Positions 7,705 to 15,917 of a stretch of DNA of 64,000 nucleotides are shown here, one piece after another; within the stretch, counting starts at the first letter, position 1; the number at the start of each line of letters is the position of its first letter. The DNA is taken from the NCBI GenBank assembly GCA_964418755.1, contig CAYQNS010000001.1, forward strand, positions 1-64,000, written 5' to 3'. The stretch comes from 4572-123 sp964418755 (GTDB taxonomy: Bacteria > Desulfobacterota > Desulfobacteria > Desulfobacterales > 4572-123). The position numbers were made by a program, and so were the translations under genes. The notes beneath the pieces were generated by a model that saw only the letters and a program-made list of their open reading frames with translations, was not told the origin of the DNA and made no database searches.

Positions 7705-8982
7705 TCAGCGGGAAGTCAATTTGATTTCAATGCGGCGGTTTTTGCGAAACGCTTCGGCGGTGTTCGCCGCATCCAGTGGATGGAATTCGGAAAAACCGGT
7801 GGCTGCCATGCGTTTTTGAGGAATATTATGGCCGGCCAGATAACGGACTACCGATACGGCACGAGCTGTGGAAAGCTCCCAATTGGAGGCAAATTCCCGG
7901 TTGTGAATGGGGATCCGGTCGGCATGACCGTCGATGCGAAGTATCCAGTTTATATCCCTGGGAATTTTCGCAGACAGCCCCTGCAATGTTGCGGCGAGTT
8001 TGGCCAGGTGAACCTTTCCGTCATCGCCTAAATCGGCCGATCCGGACGCAAAAAGCAGTTCCGCCTGGAGAACAAAGCGATCGCCTTCGATACGAATGTT
8101 GGGATTATCACCAAGCACCTCGCGCAGACGACCGAAAAATTCAGAACGATATCGTGCCAGTTTGTTTACCTGCCTGGCCAGTGCAATGTTCAGGCGTTTG
8201 CCTAAATCTTTTATCTGTGCGGCCTGATTTGTTTTTATCTTCTCCACTCCGGCCAGAGCCAGGCTGATTTCCGTTAGCTGTTTTTTCAAATTGGAGAGTT
8301 GCTGATTCAGCAGGGCCAATTCGGCGCGTGCCGAAGCCGAAAGAATACGTTCTTCCTCAATATTTTTTTTCTGCTGCCCCACAATCGCGTTCAAGGCCTG
8401 AATGCGAATTTCGTTGCTGTCGATCTCTTTTTGGGCCAGCATGGTAATTTCCCGCTCATCCGCCAGTCGTGCGACCAGGGCCTTGGAGCGGTCCCTCAAG
8501 GCGCCTGCTTCTGATTTTGATAATTGCAGATTCCGGGCCAGTACGCCGATCCGGTTTTCCAGGTCATCGCGAACCTGGCGAAGGGCACTGATATCCTCCT
8601 GCAGGCTGGCCATGGTCAACAACTGGGTCTGTATTTGTTCACGATCCATCGTGCTTTGCCGGGCCAAATCCGACATGCGGCGGCCAAGATCTTCATTCTC
8701 CCGGGTAAGTGCACCGACCAGACTGGACAGATTGGCAATTTCAGCGGTGAACTGCACGGATTTGCTCTGCTCTAAACCCAGCAATTCGCTCAACTCAGCC
8801 AGACGACGGTGAAGCGAGGCCAGCTCGCTCTCCTGGCTGGACAGAATTTCACTCAGTAAAAATTGAGCCAGGACAAAAATGAGCAATACAAAAATAACCA
8901 CCATCAAAAGGGCTGAAAGGGCATCGACATACCCCGGCCAGACATTGACATTGTTTTTGAACCGGCCGGTACGGGTTAGCAT
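7705..8982 (-). CDS. MotB/OmpA-like inner-membrane protein with long coiled coil
   Basis: A 425-residue protein. One transmembrane helix lies near residues 17-45 (VDALSALLMVVIFVLLIFVLAQF). A long coiled coil covers about 50-275. A C-terminal OmpA/MotB peptidoglycan-binding domain begins at about 295 (ELLFASGSADLG, RIDGHADRIP, NWELSTARAVSVVRYL, FRKNRRIEIKL). Domain order and topology match MotB-type stator subunits, but the coiled coil is much longer than in MotB. The channel Asp usually found at the start of the MotB TM helix may be D20 (WPGYVDALS). It overlaps by 7 nt with the MotA-like gene upstream, so the two probably form one proton-driven or force-transmitting complex. No flagellar gene is nearby. 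Confidence 0.85.
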   Translation of the reverse strand: MLTRTGRFKNNVNVWPGYVDALSALLMVVIFVLLIFVLAQFLLSEILSSQESELASLHRRLAELSELLGLEQSKSVQFTAEIANLSSLVGALTRENEDLGRRMSDLARQSTMDREQIQTQLLTMASLQEDISALRQVRDDLENRIGVLARNLQLSKSEAGALRDRSKALVARLADEREITMLAQKEIDSNEIRIQALNAIVGQQKKNIEEERILSASARAELALLNQQLSNLKKQLTEISLALAGVEKIKTNQAAQIKDLGKRLNIALARQVNKLARYRSEFFGRLREVLGDNPNIRIEGDRFVLQAELLFASGSADLGDDGKVHLAKLAATLQGLSAKIPRDINWILRIDGHADRIPIHNREFASNWELSTARAVSVVRYLAGHNIPQKRMAATGFSEFHPLDAANTAEAFRKNRRIEIKLTSR

Positions 8983-9749
8983 GAGCTATCCTCTTTAAAT
9001 TTTTGTGATAATTCCCGGTTGTTCGGCAGATTTTCGATCTCTTCCTCCGGGTTGTCGATCAATTGGGTGACGCCGGAAAGCCATTCTTCCAGTTCATCAA
9101 AAAAGCGGTTTTGGGCATGACCTGCCTGGAGATCCAGAAACCCCAGGACCAGGGATCCCCCCAACCCGAACAGGGATGAACTGAAGGCTGTTCCCATGCC
9201 TTGCATTGGTTCTAGAAGGCCGGCTTTCAGTTTGATAAAAACCGCGGCAAAATCACCATCGCCCACCTGCAGGCCCTCGATAACGTTGGCCACCGCACCG
9301 ATGGTTCCCAACAGCCCCCAGAAAGTGCCCAGAAGCCCCAGAAAAATAAGCAGTCCGATCATATAACGGGAAATTTCCCGTGACTCGTCCAACCGCCCGC
9401 GGATACCCTCCAGCACGGTCTGCAACGAGAGAGCGGAAAGACTGAACCGTCGTTTTGTAGTCCCGGATAAATGCATTGCCAGAGATTTTAAAAAACGGGG
9501 GCCCTCGGCTACCGAAAGGCCGATATCGCCGGTACGGTAAATTTTCATCCAGTTGATTTCCGGTTCAAGGCGCAGGACCTGGTACATGTTGATGCCGATT
9601 CCCACAAAAAAAGCGAAAAGAATAACCAGGTTAAACCCCCAGTTGGTCATGAAAGCTGTTTTTAAAGGGACAAACAAAAACGCACACACCACTGCCACAA
9701 TGGCAAGATAAATGATCATCAACATTAAATAATGCCGCATATTGCTCAT
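8976..9749 (-). CDS. MotA/ExbB-like proton-channel membrane protein
   Basis: About 257 residues with four hydrophobic segments: an N-terminal helix (about 5-28), a second after TNWGFNLVILFAFFVG, then the typical pair YMIGLLIFLGLLGTFWGLLGTIGAV and FSSSLFGLGGSLVLGFLDLQAG. The last two resemble the MotA/TolQ/ExbB channel domain (LGLLGTFWGLLGT is the hallmark). I prefer ATG 9749, which has a GTAGGT site, over the overlapping ATG 9764. It is translationally coupled to the MotB-like gene downstream. Such pairs outside flagellar loci are common but poorly characterised. Confidence 0.8.
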   Translation of the reverse strand: MSNMRHYLMLMIIYLAIVAVVCAFLFVPLKTAFMTNWGFNLVILFAFFVGIGINMYQVLRLEPEINWMKIYRTGDIGLSVAEGPRFLKSLAMHLSGTTKRRFSLSALSLQTVLEGIRGRLDESREISRYMIGLLIFLGLLGTFWGLLGTIGAVANVIEGLQVGDGDFAAVFIKLKAGLLEPMQGMGTAFSSSLFGLGGSLVLGFLDLQAGHAQNRFFDELEEWLSGVTQLIDNPEEEIENLPNNRELSQKFKEDSSC

Positions 9750-10075
9750 AATTAACCTACCCATTTTTAAAGTTATGCCAATGTTTATTCCGTTGCCGGA
9801 AAAAGTGCGGGGCTATCCGGATTGTGCTGCCTGAGAAACCAGTATCTTTTCTTTAATACACTTGCGGGTATGATTCAAGGGGTAACTGGGGGGAATTATG
9901 AGAGGCCCCGTTTAAAGCCGCCCAAAAAACCATTTTTCCCTGTTCCATTGCCGTCAAAGATGAAAAAAATCAAACGCCCGGCATAACGCATCCCTGATAG
10001 TCATTAAAGCTTGACCTGCGCAGCTAATTTCATGTAATTTCATTTTTTTTCAACAATAACCAGGAGGAACCCTGC
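9750..10075. other. Intergenic stretch before ADP-forming acyl-CoA synthetase
   Basis: About 325 bp between divergent genes. No gene, RNA motif or strong repeat was seen. It presumably carries both promoters. The only clear signal is the AGGAGG ribosome-binding site ending about 8 nt before GTG 10076. Confidence 0.4.
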
Positions 10076-12253
10076 GTGGACATTCGTAAATTTTTAAAAT
10101 TTGCAATAAAAAAAGGCAGCACCGCCCTTACGGAAAAAGAATCAAAGGAGCTGCTGCATGAATATGATGTTCCGGTCACTCGGGAAACCGTGGCCCAAAA
10201 TGCCGGAGAAGCCATCGGACAGGCAGCAGATATGGGGTTCCCGGTGGTGCTCAAGGGACACGGGAGAAAACTTTTACACAAAACCGAGCAAGGCTTGGTT
10301 CACCTGAATATTGCAGATGCAGATGCCGTAAAAACCGCCGTCTCCTCCATTAAAAAACGAGCGGGCGATGACCTGGAAGGAATACTGGTTCAGCCCTATA
10401 TACAGGGGAAAAGGGAGTTTATGGCAGGACTGTTTCGAGATCATCAGTTTGGACCGGTGGTCATGTTCGGCATCGGCGGCATATTGACGGAAGCGCTTTC
10501 CGATGTTTCTTTCCGCCTTGCCCCGTTAACGGAAAAAGACGCCAATGAAATGCTCAATGAAATCAGGGCGCAAAAGCTTTTGGGAAAATTTCGGGGTGAA
10601 GCGGCTGCGGACCGGGGCCGGCTGATCCGGACCCTGATGGGGCTGTCTAAAATCGGAATCGATTTTCCTGAAATTGCCGAAATTGATATCAACCCACTGC
10701 TGATAACACCGGATGGCGCCGTGTGTGCTGTTGATGCGCTGGTTGTACTCGGCAAAAACGACAAAAAAAACAACTTCCAGCCGCAGGTTGACCCGAGATG
10801 GATCGGTTCGCTGTTTTACCCTGAATCGATTGCATTTATCGGGGCCTCGGCCCAGATAGGCAAATGGGGTAACATGCTGCTGTCCAATACCATCAGCAAC
10901 GGTTTTAAAGGCAGAATATTCCTGGTAAACCCCAGGGGCGGAACGATTGCCGGCAGAAAAGTTTACAAATCCGTTGCCGAAATTCCCGACAATGTGAATC
11001 TGGGTGTGGTGACTGTTCCGGCATCAAAGGTGATGGATCTTATCCCTGAATTCAGGGATAAAAAAATCCGTAATATGCTTTTGATTACATCCGGTTTCGG
11101 CGAAACCGGAAAAGCGGGAAAACAAAAAGAAGAAGAGCTTGTGGCGCGGGCCGGAGAGAGCGGCATCCTGGTCCTGGGACCCAATACAATGGGTATTGCC
11201 AACCCGCATAATAATCTTTGCTGCATCGGCACTTCCGTGTCGCCCAGACCCGGTTCAACAGCCATCGTGTCACAATCCGGCAATATGGGGGTTCAACTGC
11301 TGGCATTTGCCGAAGCACAGGGCATCGGAATTCGGGCCTTCTGCGGCTCGGGAAACGAAGCCATGATTACCATCGAAGATTATCTGGACGGATTTGAAGT
11401 GGATAGCCTGACACAGACGGTTATACTCTACATTGAAAGCGTCAAAAATGGACGCCGTTTTTTTGACGGGGCCTGCAGGGTGGGGAAAAAAAAGCCCATC
11501 GTCCTTTTAAAAGGCGGGCAGAGCAAAGCCGGGAATCGTGCAGCTTCCAGCCATACAGGTGCCTTGACATCCGATACAAAAATTTTCAATGCCGCCTGCA
11601 AACAGGCAGGAATCGTAAAAGTAGAACACCCCATGGATCTTCTGGACCTTGCAGCGGCATTTTCATCTCTTCCGCTTCCAAAGGACAATCGTACCGCCAT
11701 CATGACCCTCGGCGGCGGATGGGGGGTGATCACAGCGGACCTGTGTTCAAAATACAATCTTGGAGTGCCGGATCTGTCGACGAATCTCATCAAGGGGATC
11801 GATAAAAGACTTCCGCCATACTGGAGCCGGGCAAATCCGATTGATCTTGTGGGGGAAAACGATTATACTCTGCCGCTTTTTGTCATAGAGGAACTGTTAA
11901 AATGGGACGGTTGCGATGCGGTGATCAACCTGGGAATATTGGGGAGGAAAATTTTCGCTCGAAAAATGGCGGATTCGATTGCCAAAGCAGATCCTGCTGC
12001 TTCTTCCGAATTTCTCGATGAGGTGAGCCGGCAGATGGCGGCGTATGAAGAGCACTATATCGAACAACTGGCGCGACTGATGGAAAAATATCAAAAACCG
12101 ATCCTGGGGGTAAGTCTTCTTACCGGCGCAGAGGACCGCACGGTATACACGATCGAAAATAGTATTTATAAGAGTGTATTTTATCCATCTCCGGAGCGTG
12201 CCGTCAAAGCGCTTTCCAAAATGGTTGAATATGTACGTTTTTTGAATCGCTGA
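10076..12253 (+). CDS. Acetate/acyl-CoA ligase (ADP-forming), fused subunits
   Basis: Interconverts acyl-CoA + ADP + Pi with acid + ATP + CoA, giving substrate-level ATP from acyl-CoA in anaerobes. The order is an ATP-grasp (beta-type) domain in the first ~225 residues (KGHGRKLLHKTEQGLV, GIGGILTEALSDVSFRL, EIDINPLL), a CoA-binding Rossmann domain from about 240 (SIAFIGASAQIGKWGN), and the ligase domain. The ligase domain contains the succinyl-CoA-synthetase-type loops VSQSGNMG and SSHTGAL; the His of SSHTGAL is the phosphohistidine site. This beta-alpha order is one of the known fusion orders. GTG start follows AGGAGG. 725 residues is normal. Confidence 0.88.
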   Translation: MDIRKFLKFAIKKGSTALTEKESKELLHEYDVPVTRETVAQNAGEAIGQAADMGFPVVLKGHGRKLLHKTEQGLVHLNIADADAVKTAVSSIKKRAGDDLEGILVQPYIQGKREFMAGLFRDHQFGPVVMFGIGGILTEALSDVSFRLAPLTEKDANEMLNEIRAQKLLGKFRGEAAADRGRLIRTLMGLSKIGIDFPEIAEIDINPLLITPDGAVCAVDALVVLGKNDKKNNFQPQVDPRWIGSLFYPESIAFIGASAQIGKWGNMLLSNTISNGFKGRIFLVNPRGGTIAGRKVYKSVAEIPDNVNLGVVTVPASKVMDLIPEFRDKKIRNMLLITSGFGETGKAGKQKEEELVARAGESGILVLGPNTMGIANPHNNLCCIGTSVSPRPGSTAIVSQSGNMGVQLLAFAEAQGIGIRAFCGSGNEAMITIEDYLDGFEVDSLTQTVILYIESVKNGRRFFDGACRVGKKKPIVLLKGGQSKAGNRAASSHTGALTSDTKIFNAACKQAGIVKVEHPMDLLDLAAAFSSLPLPKDNRTAIMTLGGGWGVITADLCSKYNLGVPDLSTNLIKGIDKRLPPYWSRANPIDLVGENDYTLPLFVIEELLKWDGCDAVINLGILGRKIFARKMADSIAKADPAASSEFLDEVSRQMAAYEEHYIEQLARLMEKYQKPILGVSLLTGAEDRTVYTIENSIYKSVFYPSPERAVKALSKMVEYVRFLNR

Positions 12254-12259
12254 CCTTAT

Positions 12260-12292
12260 GCACTTAATTTTTACAACTAAAAAATTAAGTGC
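12260..12292. terminator. AT-rich hairpin after ADP-forming synthetase
   Basis: GCACTTAATTTTT (12260-12272) pairs with AAAAAATTAAGTGC (12279-12292) around a 6-nt loop just behind the stop codon. No T-run follows, but the A/T-rich stem gives internal U-runs. It is a probable transcript end of the synthetase gene. Confidence 0.5.
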
Positions 12293-12360
12293 GATAACTT
12301 GTATAAGTCAATAATAATGAGCACCGATGATCATCGTTCCATTGTACAATTGAAAAGATA

Positions 12361-12407
12361 AAAAAATAGCCGCAAAGCTTAAGAAGATATGCGGCTACTG
12401 TTTTTTT
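12361..12407 (-). terminator. Bidirectional intrinsic terminator after cold-shock gene
   Basis: TAGCCGCA (12367-12374) and TGCGGCTA (12390-12397) form an 8-bp stem flanked by A6 on the left and T7 on the right, so a U-run follows on either strand. It lies 16 nt past the stop of the cold-shock gene and should end that transcript; it may also stop read-through from the left. Confidence 0.8.
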
Positions 12408-12423
12408 GAGCTGTCTTTTGATC

Positions 12424-12624
12424 TTAGACCACGGTTACGTTGGTCGCGGCAGGGCCTTTTTGCCCCTGCTCAACTTCAAAAGAAACCCGGTCGCCTTCGT
12501 TCAGCGATTTGAATCCGGATGCATTGATTCCGGAATGGTGGACAAATACATCCTGTCCGTCTTCTCTTTCGATAAAGCCGAAACCCTTGCTGTCATTAAA
12601 CCATTTTACAATTCCTGTTTCCAT
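12424..12624 (-). CDS. Cold-shock protein, CspA family
   Basis: A 66-residue single cold-shock domain, an RNA/ssDNA chaperone. RNP1 (KGFGFI) and RNP2 (VFVHH) are intact, and the protein begins METGIVKWFND as usual. The open frame reaches 12678, but ATG 12624 has an AAAGGAG site 9 nt upstream and fits the family length. The untranslated leader could be long: no gene lies between it and 12814. An intrinsic terminator follows directly. Confidence 0.93.
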   Translation of the reverse strand: METGIVKWFNDSKGFGFIEREDGQDVFVHHSGINASGFKSLNEGDRVSFEVEQGQKGPAATNVTVV

Positions 12625-12813
12625 CGTAGCAATCTCCTTTCGTTCGTATTTCTCAAAAATTTCACTCGAAGCCGCCACTTTGTAAAATGGATCTTACTTG
12701 CTAAATGAAACCGGCCCGTATACAGACGTGCCTAAATTGATTGCATACATAATAATTAGTTTTAAACGCAAAGCAAGCTTTTTTTTCAAAATGCAAAAAT
12801 AAAATGCCGCCTT

Positions 12814-12947
12814 TCAAAAGCAATACACTCCAGGACCGGTCACTTTTTTGCCTACACCGCTGATGTGGGCTGCTTCTTTGAATCCGATTTTCCGGGCATG
12901 ATGGACAATTGTCAATTTCTGTTGATGATCAAATTATTTTTACTCAT
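12814..12947 (-). pseudogene. Short ORF with good RBS, broken by one base (44-codon gene if repaired)
   Basis: On the minus strand, ATG 12947 has an excellent AGGAG site 8 nt upstream and reads MSKNNLIINRN before a TGA. One frame over, the sequence continues as KLTIVHHARKIGFKEAAHIS then GVGKKVTGPGVYCF and stops at 12814. Adding one A in the AAA run just before the TGA would join both parts into a 44-residue basic protein. The downstream half has coding-like composition. I recognise no family. It is either a recent frameshift, a sequencing error in a homopolymer, or chance. It lies between the cold-shock gene and the J-domain genes. Confidence 0.45.
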
Positions 12948-13076
12948 CTCACTTTCTCCTTTCTTAATGACAGAAAAAGATGTTATTCTTGTTTAAACTA
13001 ATTTCTATGAATTTATATTAACACAACTATTTAATATTTATGTAAAAAATATATTTTAACTGATTGCGGATTTAAA

Positions 13077-13391
13077 ATGAACAAATATCAAAAAATTACC
13101 GAGGCAAGGACATTGCTGGGCCTCCCGAAACGGGCCACCATCGAAGAGATCAAGTCAAACTACAGACGGCTCATGCGTAAATGGCACCCGGATCATTGTA
13201 CCGGGGATGCCGAGCAATGCAGGGAAATGGCCCAAAAGCTATCCGGTGCGTATGCCACTATTATGGAGTACTGCAATCATTATCAATACTCTTTTGCCGG
13301 GGACGAGGTGAAAAATTATTTATCACCGGACGAATGGTGGCACGACCGTTTTGAAAACGATTTCATCTGGAGCAATGCAAAAAAAATATAA
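13077..13391 (+). CDS. Small J-domain protein
   Basis: A 104-residue protein that is almost only a DnaJ domain: EARTLLGLPKRATIEEIKSNYRRLMRKWHPDHC with the invariant HPD at about residues 39-41, followed by the expected helix (AQKLSGAYATIMEYCNHY). J-domains stimulate the ATPase of a DnaK-type Hsp70. No Gly/Phe or zinc-finger region is present, so it is a class III (type C) J-protein that presumably recruits DnaK to a specific client. A second J-domain gene starts 48 nt downstream. Confidence 0.85.
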   Translation: MNKYQKITEARTLLGLPKRATIEEIKSNYRRLMRKWHPDHCTGDAEQCREMAQKLSGAYATIMEYCNHYQYSFAGDEVKNYLSPDEWWHDRFENDFIWSNAKKI

Positions 13392-13439
13392 AACTCCTCG
13401 CTGTTTTATGTAGATCGCCCATGGAGGTACACAAAGACA

Positions 13440-14006
13440 ATGGATATCCAACAATGTTTTGAAATTCTCGAACTCGACCCCGATGCCGACGCAGATGACG
13501 CAAAACAGGCCTATAAAGATCTGGTCAATATCTGGCATCCGGATCGTTTCGCCAACAATCCCAGACTCCATAAAAAGTCCGAAGAGAAGCTAAAGGACAT
13601 CAATATCGCCTACGAAACGATCCGCCCCGTTTTATCATCACAAAAGACCGGTGGCCCAACAGCCGCACAGCAGGTAAACCCCGATAAAAAAGCCGCAATA
13701 AAGGCAAGCCCGGGCCAGGCCGGCGCAACGAAAAATTATGGACCGGAAGGGAAAACCGGCACATCCGGTAACACAGGGGCTTTTGTTGAAGCCGGCACGG
13801 GCTTGCTGCTGAACATGTTTTCCGCTCTTTATTCTGCCGTTCGACGCATCGTGAAGGATGCCACGGCCGAGATGGACATGAAAAATTCCGACCAGCGGCA
13901 GCAAAATAACGCCATTGGAAATAAATACAGACAAAAAGGCATGGACGGGAGAGGAGGAAGAGGCATGGGCAAAAGAGGCGGCGGCAGAGGACGGGGCCGA
14001 AAGTAA
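13440..14006 (+). CDS. J-domain protein with Gly/Arg-rich tail
   Basis: 188 residues. The N-terminal J-domain (CFEILELDPDADADDAKQAYKDLVNIWHPDRF, HPD near 38-40) is complete. A low-complexity Thr/Gly/Ala linker follows (about 70-115), then a short hydrophobic segment (LLLNMFSALYSAVRRIV). The tail is rich in Gly, Arg and Lys (GGRGMGKRGGGRGRGRK), suggesting nucleic-acid or acidic-partner binding. Start ATG 13440 follows ATGGAGGTACACAAAGACA; the GGAGG is about 13 nt away, a wide spacing. It is likely cotranscribed with the preceding J-protein. Confidence 0.85.
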   Translation: MDIQQCFEILELDPDADADDAKQAYKDLVNIWHPDRFANNPRLHKKSEEKLKDINIAYETIRPVLSSQKTGGPTAAQQVNPDKKAAIKASPGQAGATKNYGPEGKTGTSGNTGAFVEAGTGLLLNMFSALYSAVRRIVKDATAEMDMKNSDQRQQNNAIGNKYRQKGMDGRGGRGMGKRGGGRGRGRK

Positions 14007-14159
14007 AACAACAGACATCTACCCCTTTGCATATACGGTTGAAAAATTAAAAATCAAGCAGACTATGGGGGTATCAAAAAAAGTTAGACAAAAAAACCGA
14101 CATTTGAGGGATCGTATCATCCGGAATGCTTATAAACCCTCTGTGAGGAATAACAAACT

Positions 14160-15068
14160 ATGCCGACAGGAAAAAAGACCGGAATCACGCACTGCGGTCG
14201 AGATATCACTCCTCAAGAAATCGAGGAAATCAAGGAAACGGTTGAATTGTGCAGCGGGTTAAGCCTGCAGGAGTTAGCGCAGACCATAGCCGAGAATCTG
14301 CAATGGTACAGAGCCTCGGGAACAAACAAGGTTGATGCCAGTCTTAAACTGCTCAAAAAACTGGAACAGCAGAGGATTTTACAGCTACCTGCCCGGCGGT
14401 CAATGCTCAAACGTTACGCTAAAAAAAAGATTCTCATAACCGAGGAAACCGCGCCGCAAACGGAAATAAATTGCAAGCTGGCAGATCTTGGTCCGGTAAG
14501 GCTGGAAATTGTAACCGGCAAAAAGCCTGCCACGTTATGGAAAGAATATATGTTCCGGTATCATTATCTGAAATACCAGAAGCCTTTTGGCTATACGCTT
14601 CGATATTTTATTGAAAGCAAGCAGGGCCCATTGGGCTGCATATTATTTGCCGGCGCCGCAAAATCTATGGGGGCAAGAGACAGTTGGATCGGCTGGACTC
14701 CAAAGCAGCGTTTGCGGAATCTTGCCTGGGTGATTAATAATTCGCGGTTTTTAATTTTTCCATGGGTGGCCGTCAAGAATCTTGCCAGCCATGCACTGGG
14801 GCAAGTCAGCCGGCAGATTTCAAATCACTGGCAAGAGCGCTGGGGCTATCGTCCGGTGTTAATGGAGACATTTGTGGACCCGGCCCGCTATCAGGGAACC
14901 TGCTATAAAGCGGCCAACTGGCAATATGTGGGTATGACAACCGGCCAGGGGCTTGTTCGAAAAAATAAAACCTATACCACCCGCCCAAAAAAAATTTTCA
15001 TAGCGCCTCTGGTAAAAAATTACAGGGAGGTGCTCTGTTCTGAAGAACTGGTTGGGAATACATTTTGA
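14160..15068 (+). CDS. DruA-family (DUF4338) protein, solitary
   Basis: A 302-residue member of DUF4338, the domain of DruA from the Druantia anti-phage system. Family features are the RYHYLKYQKPFGYTLRYFI segment, the block DSWIGWTPKQRLRNLAWVIN, NNSRFLIFPWVAVKNLAS, and METFVDPARYQGTCYKAANW followed by VGMTTGQG. The N-terminal ~90 residues are helical and basic. DUF4338 proteins also occur alone or beside transposases, and their biochemical role is not settled. No druB-E genes, helicase or transposase lie next to it, so defence is not claimed. It starts 153 nt after the second J-domain gene on the same strand. ATG 14160 has GAGG about 11 nt upstream. Confidence 0.8.
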   Translation: MPTGKKTGITHCGRDITPQEIEEIKETVELCSGLSLQELAQTIAENLQWYRASGTNKVDASLKLLKKLEQQRILQLPARRSMLKRYAKKKILITEETAPQTEINCKLADLGPVRLEIVTGKKPATLWKEYMFRYHYLKYQKPFGYTLRYFIESKQGPLGCILFAGAAKSMGARDSWIGWTPKQRLRNLAWVINNSRFLIFPWVAVKNLASHALGQVSRQISNHWQERWGYRPVLMETFVDPARYQGTCYKAANWQYVGMTTGQGLVRKNKTYTTRPKKIFIAPLVKNYREVLCSEELVGNTF

Positions 15069-15098
15069 GCGGAATTGTAAATACAGGATCATCCCATA

Positions 15099-15917
15099 TC
15101 AATACAGGCTGCGGACTTCGCGTCGAAAAAAAATGGCCACTATGATCACTGCCAGAATCGGTAATGAAATAATCATGGTCGCGGCGGCATTCACGGCCGG
15201 TGTAAATGTAAATCGCATAAGCCCGTACAGATAGACGGGCAGGGTCAACTCATTGCCGATCAGAAAAAAAGCCAGCAAGAATTCCCCAAAGGAAATGGTA
15301 AAACAAAAAAGTGCGGCAGCCAGCAGGGCAGGCATGATCAAGGGCAGGGTAACATCCCGGAACGTGTGCAGAGGGTTGGCACCCAGGTCCATGGCGGCCT
15401 CTTCGAGTGCCATATCGAAATTCAACAACCGGTCACGGATGACCATGACCGCAAACGGCATGATAAAAGTGGTATGCCCGATGATGGTGGGCCAGATGCC
15501 TCCGGAAATCCCCAATGCATGAAACCACAGCAATACAGACACCGCCGATACCACACCATAGGTGATAATGGCCAGGATATTCAGCGTCTCCAGCAGGCGC
15601 TTTCCCCGGAATCGAAAACGGACCAGCCCGTAGGCCAGCAACATACCAAAAAAGGTGGAAAAAAAAGTGGTGACCAGGCCGATAAATATTGAATTACCCG
15701 TGGCCTTCAGCAGCCTGGAATCGGAAAAAGCTTCGGCAAACCAGCGCAGGGTAAAACCTTTGATCGGCCAGATCAGATATTCCGATGAATTAAAGGCATA
15801 CAGCACCAGGATGACAAGGGGCAGCAACAGGTATCCCAGGTAGGCCGCAACATACAGCCCGAAGATCTTCCGTCCCCACCCGGTTTGCCGCCAGACCCTC
15901 TTTCCAGCATCAGGCAT
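15099..15917 (-). CDS. potC: Spermidine/putrescine-type ABC permease, PotC family
   Basis: Inner-membrane permease with six predicted helices. The binding-protein-dependent transport signature EEAAMDLGANPLHTFRDVTLP (EAA loop, contacts the ATPase) is complete. It is the last gene of a potA-D-B-C-type operon. Its ATG overlaps the last codons of potB (ATG inside GTGGAGCATGCCTGA), with GGAGG 6 nt upstream inside potB. At 272 residues it is normal for PotC. Polyamine specificity is inferred from the family and gene set. Confidence 0.88.
   Translation of the reverse strand: MPDAGKRVWRQTGWGRKIFGLYVAAYLGYLLLPLVILVLYAFNSSEYLIWPIKGFTLRWFAEAFSDSRLLKATGNSIFIGLVTTFFSTFFGMLLAYGLVRFRFRGKRLLETLNILAIITYGVVSAVSVLLWFHALGISGGIWPTIIGHTTFIMPFAVMVIRDRLLNFDMALEEAAMDLGANPLHTFRDVTLPLIMPALLAAALFCFTISFGEFLLAFFLIGNELTLPVYLYGLMRFTFTPAVNAAATMIISLPILAVIIVAIFFRREVRSLY

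Noticed and set aside
7705..9749. Zorya defence system (ZorA/ZorB)
   Set aside because: The MotA/MotB-like pair has no ZorC, ZorD or ZorE partner next to it, so only the generic stator-like call is supported.
13915..14262. 115-codon ORF overlapping the J-domain tail and the DruA start
   Set aside because: It lies mostly in other frames of two well-supported genes and has Lys/Arg-rich composition caused by the overlapping sequence.
14160..15068. Complete Druantia defence system
   Set aside because: Only a DruA-like gene is present; none of the large helicase or DruB-E genes follow.
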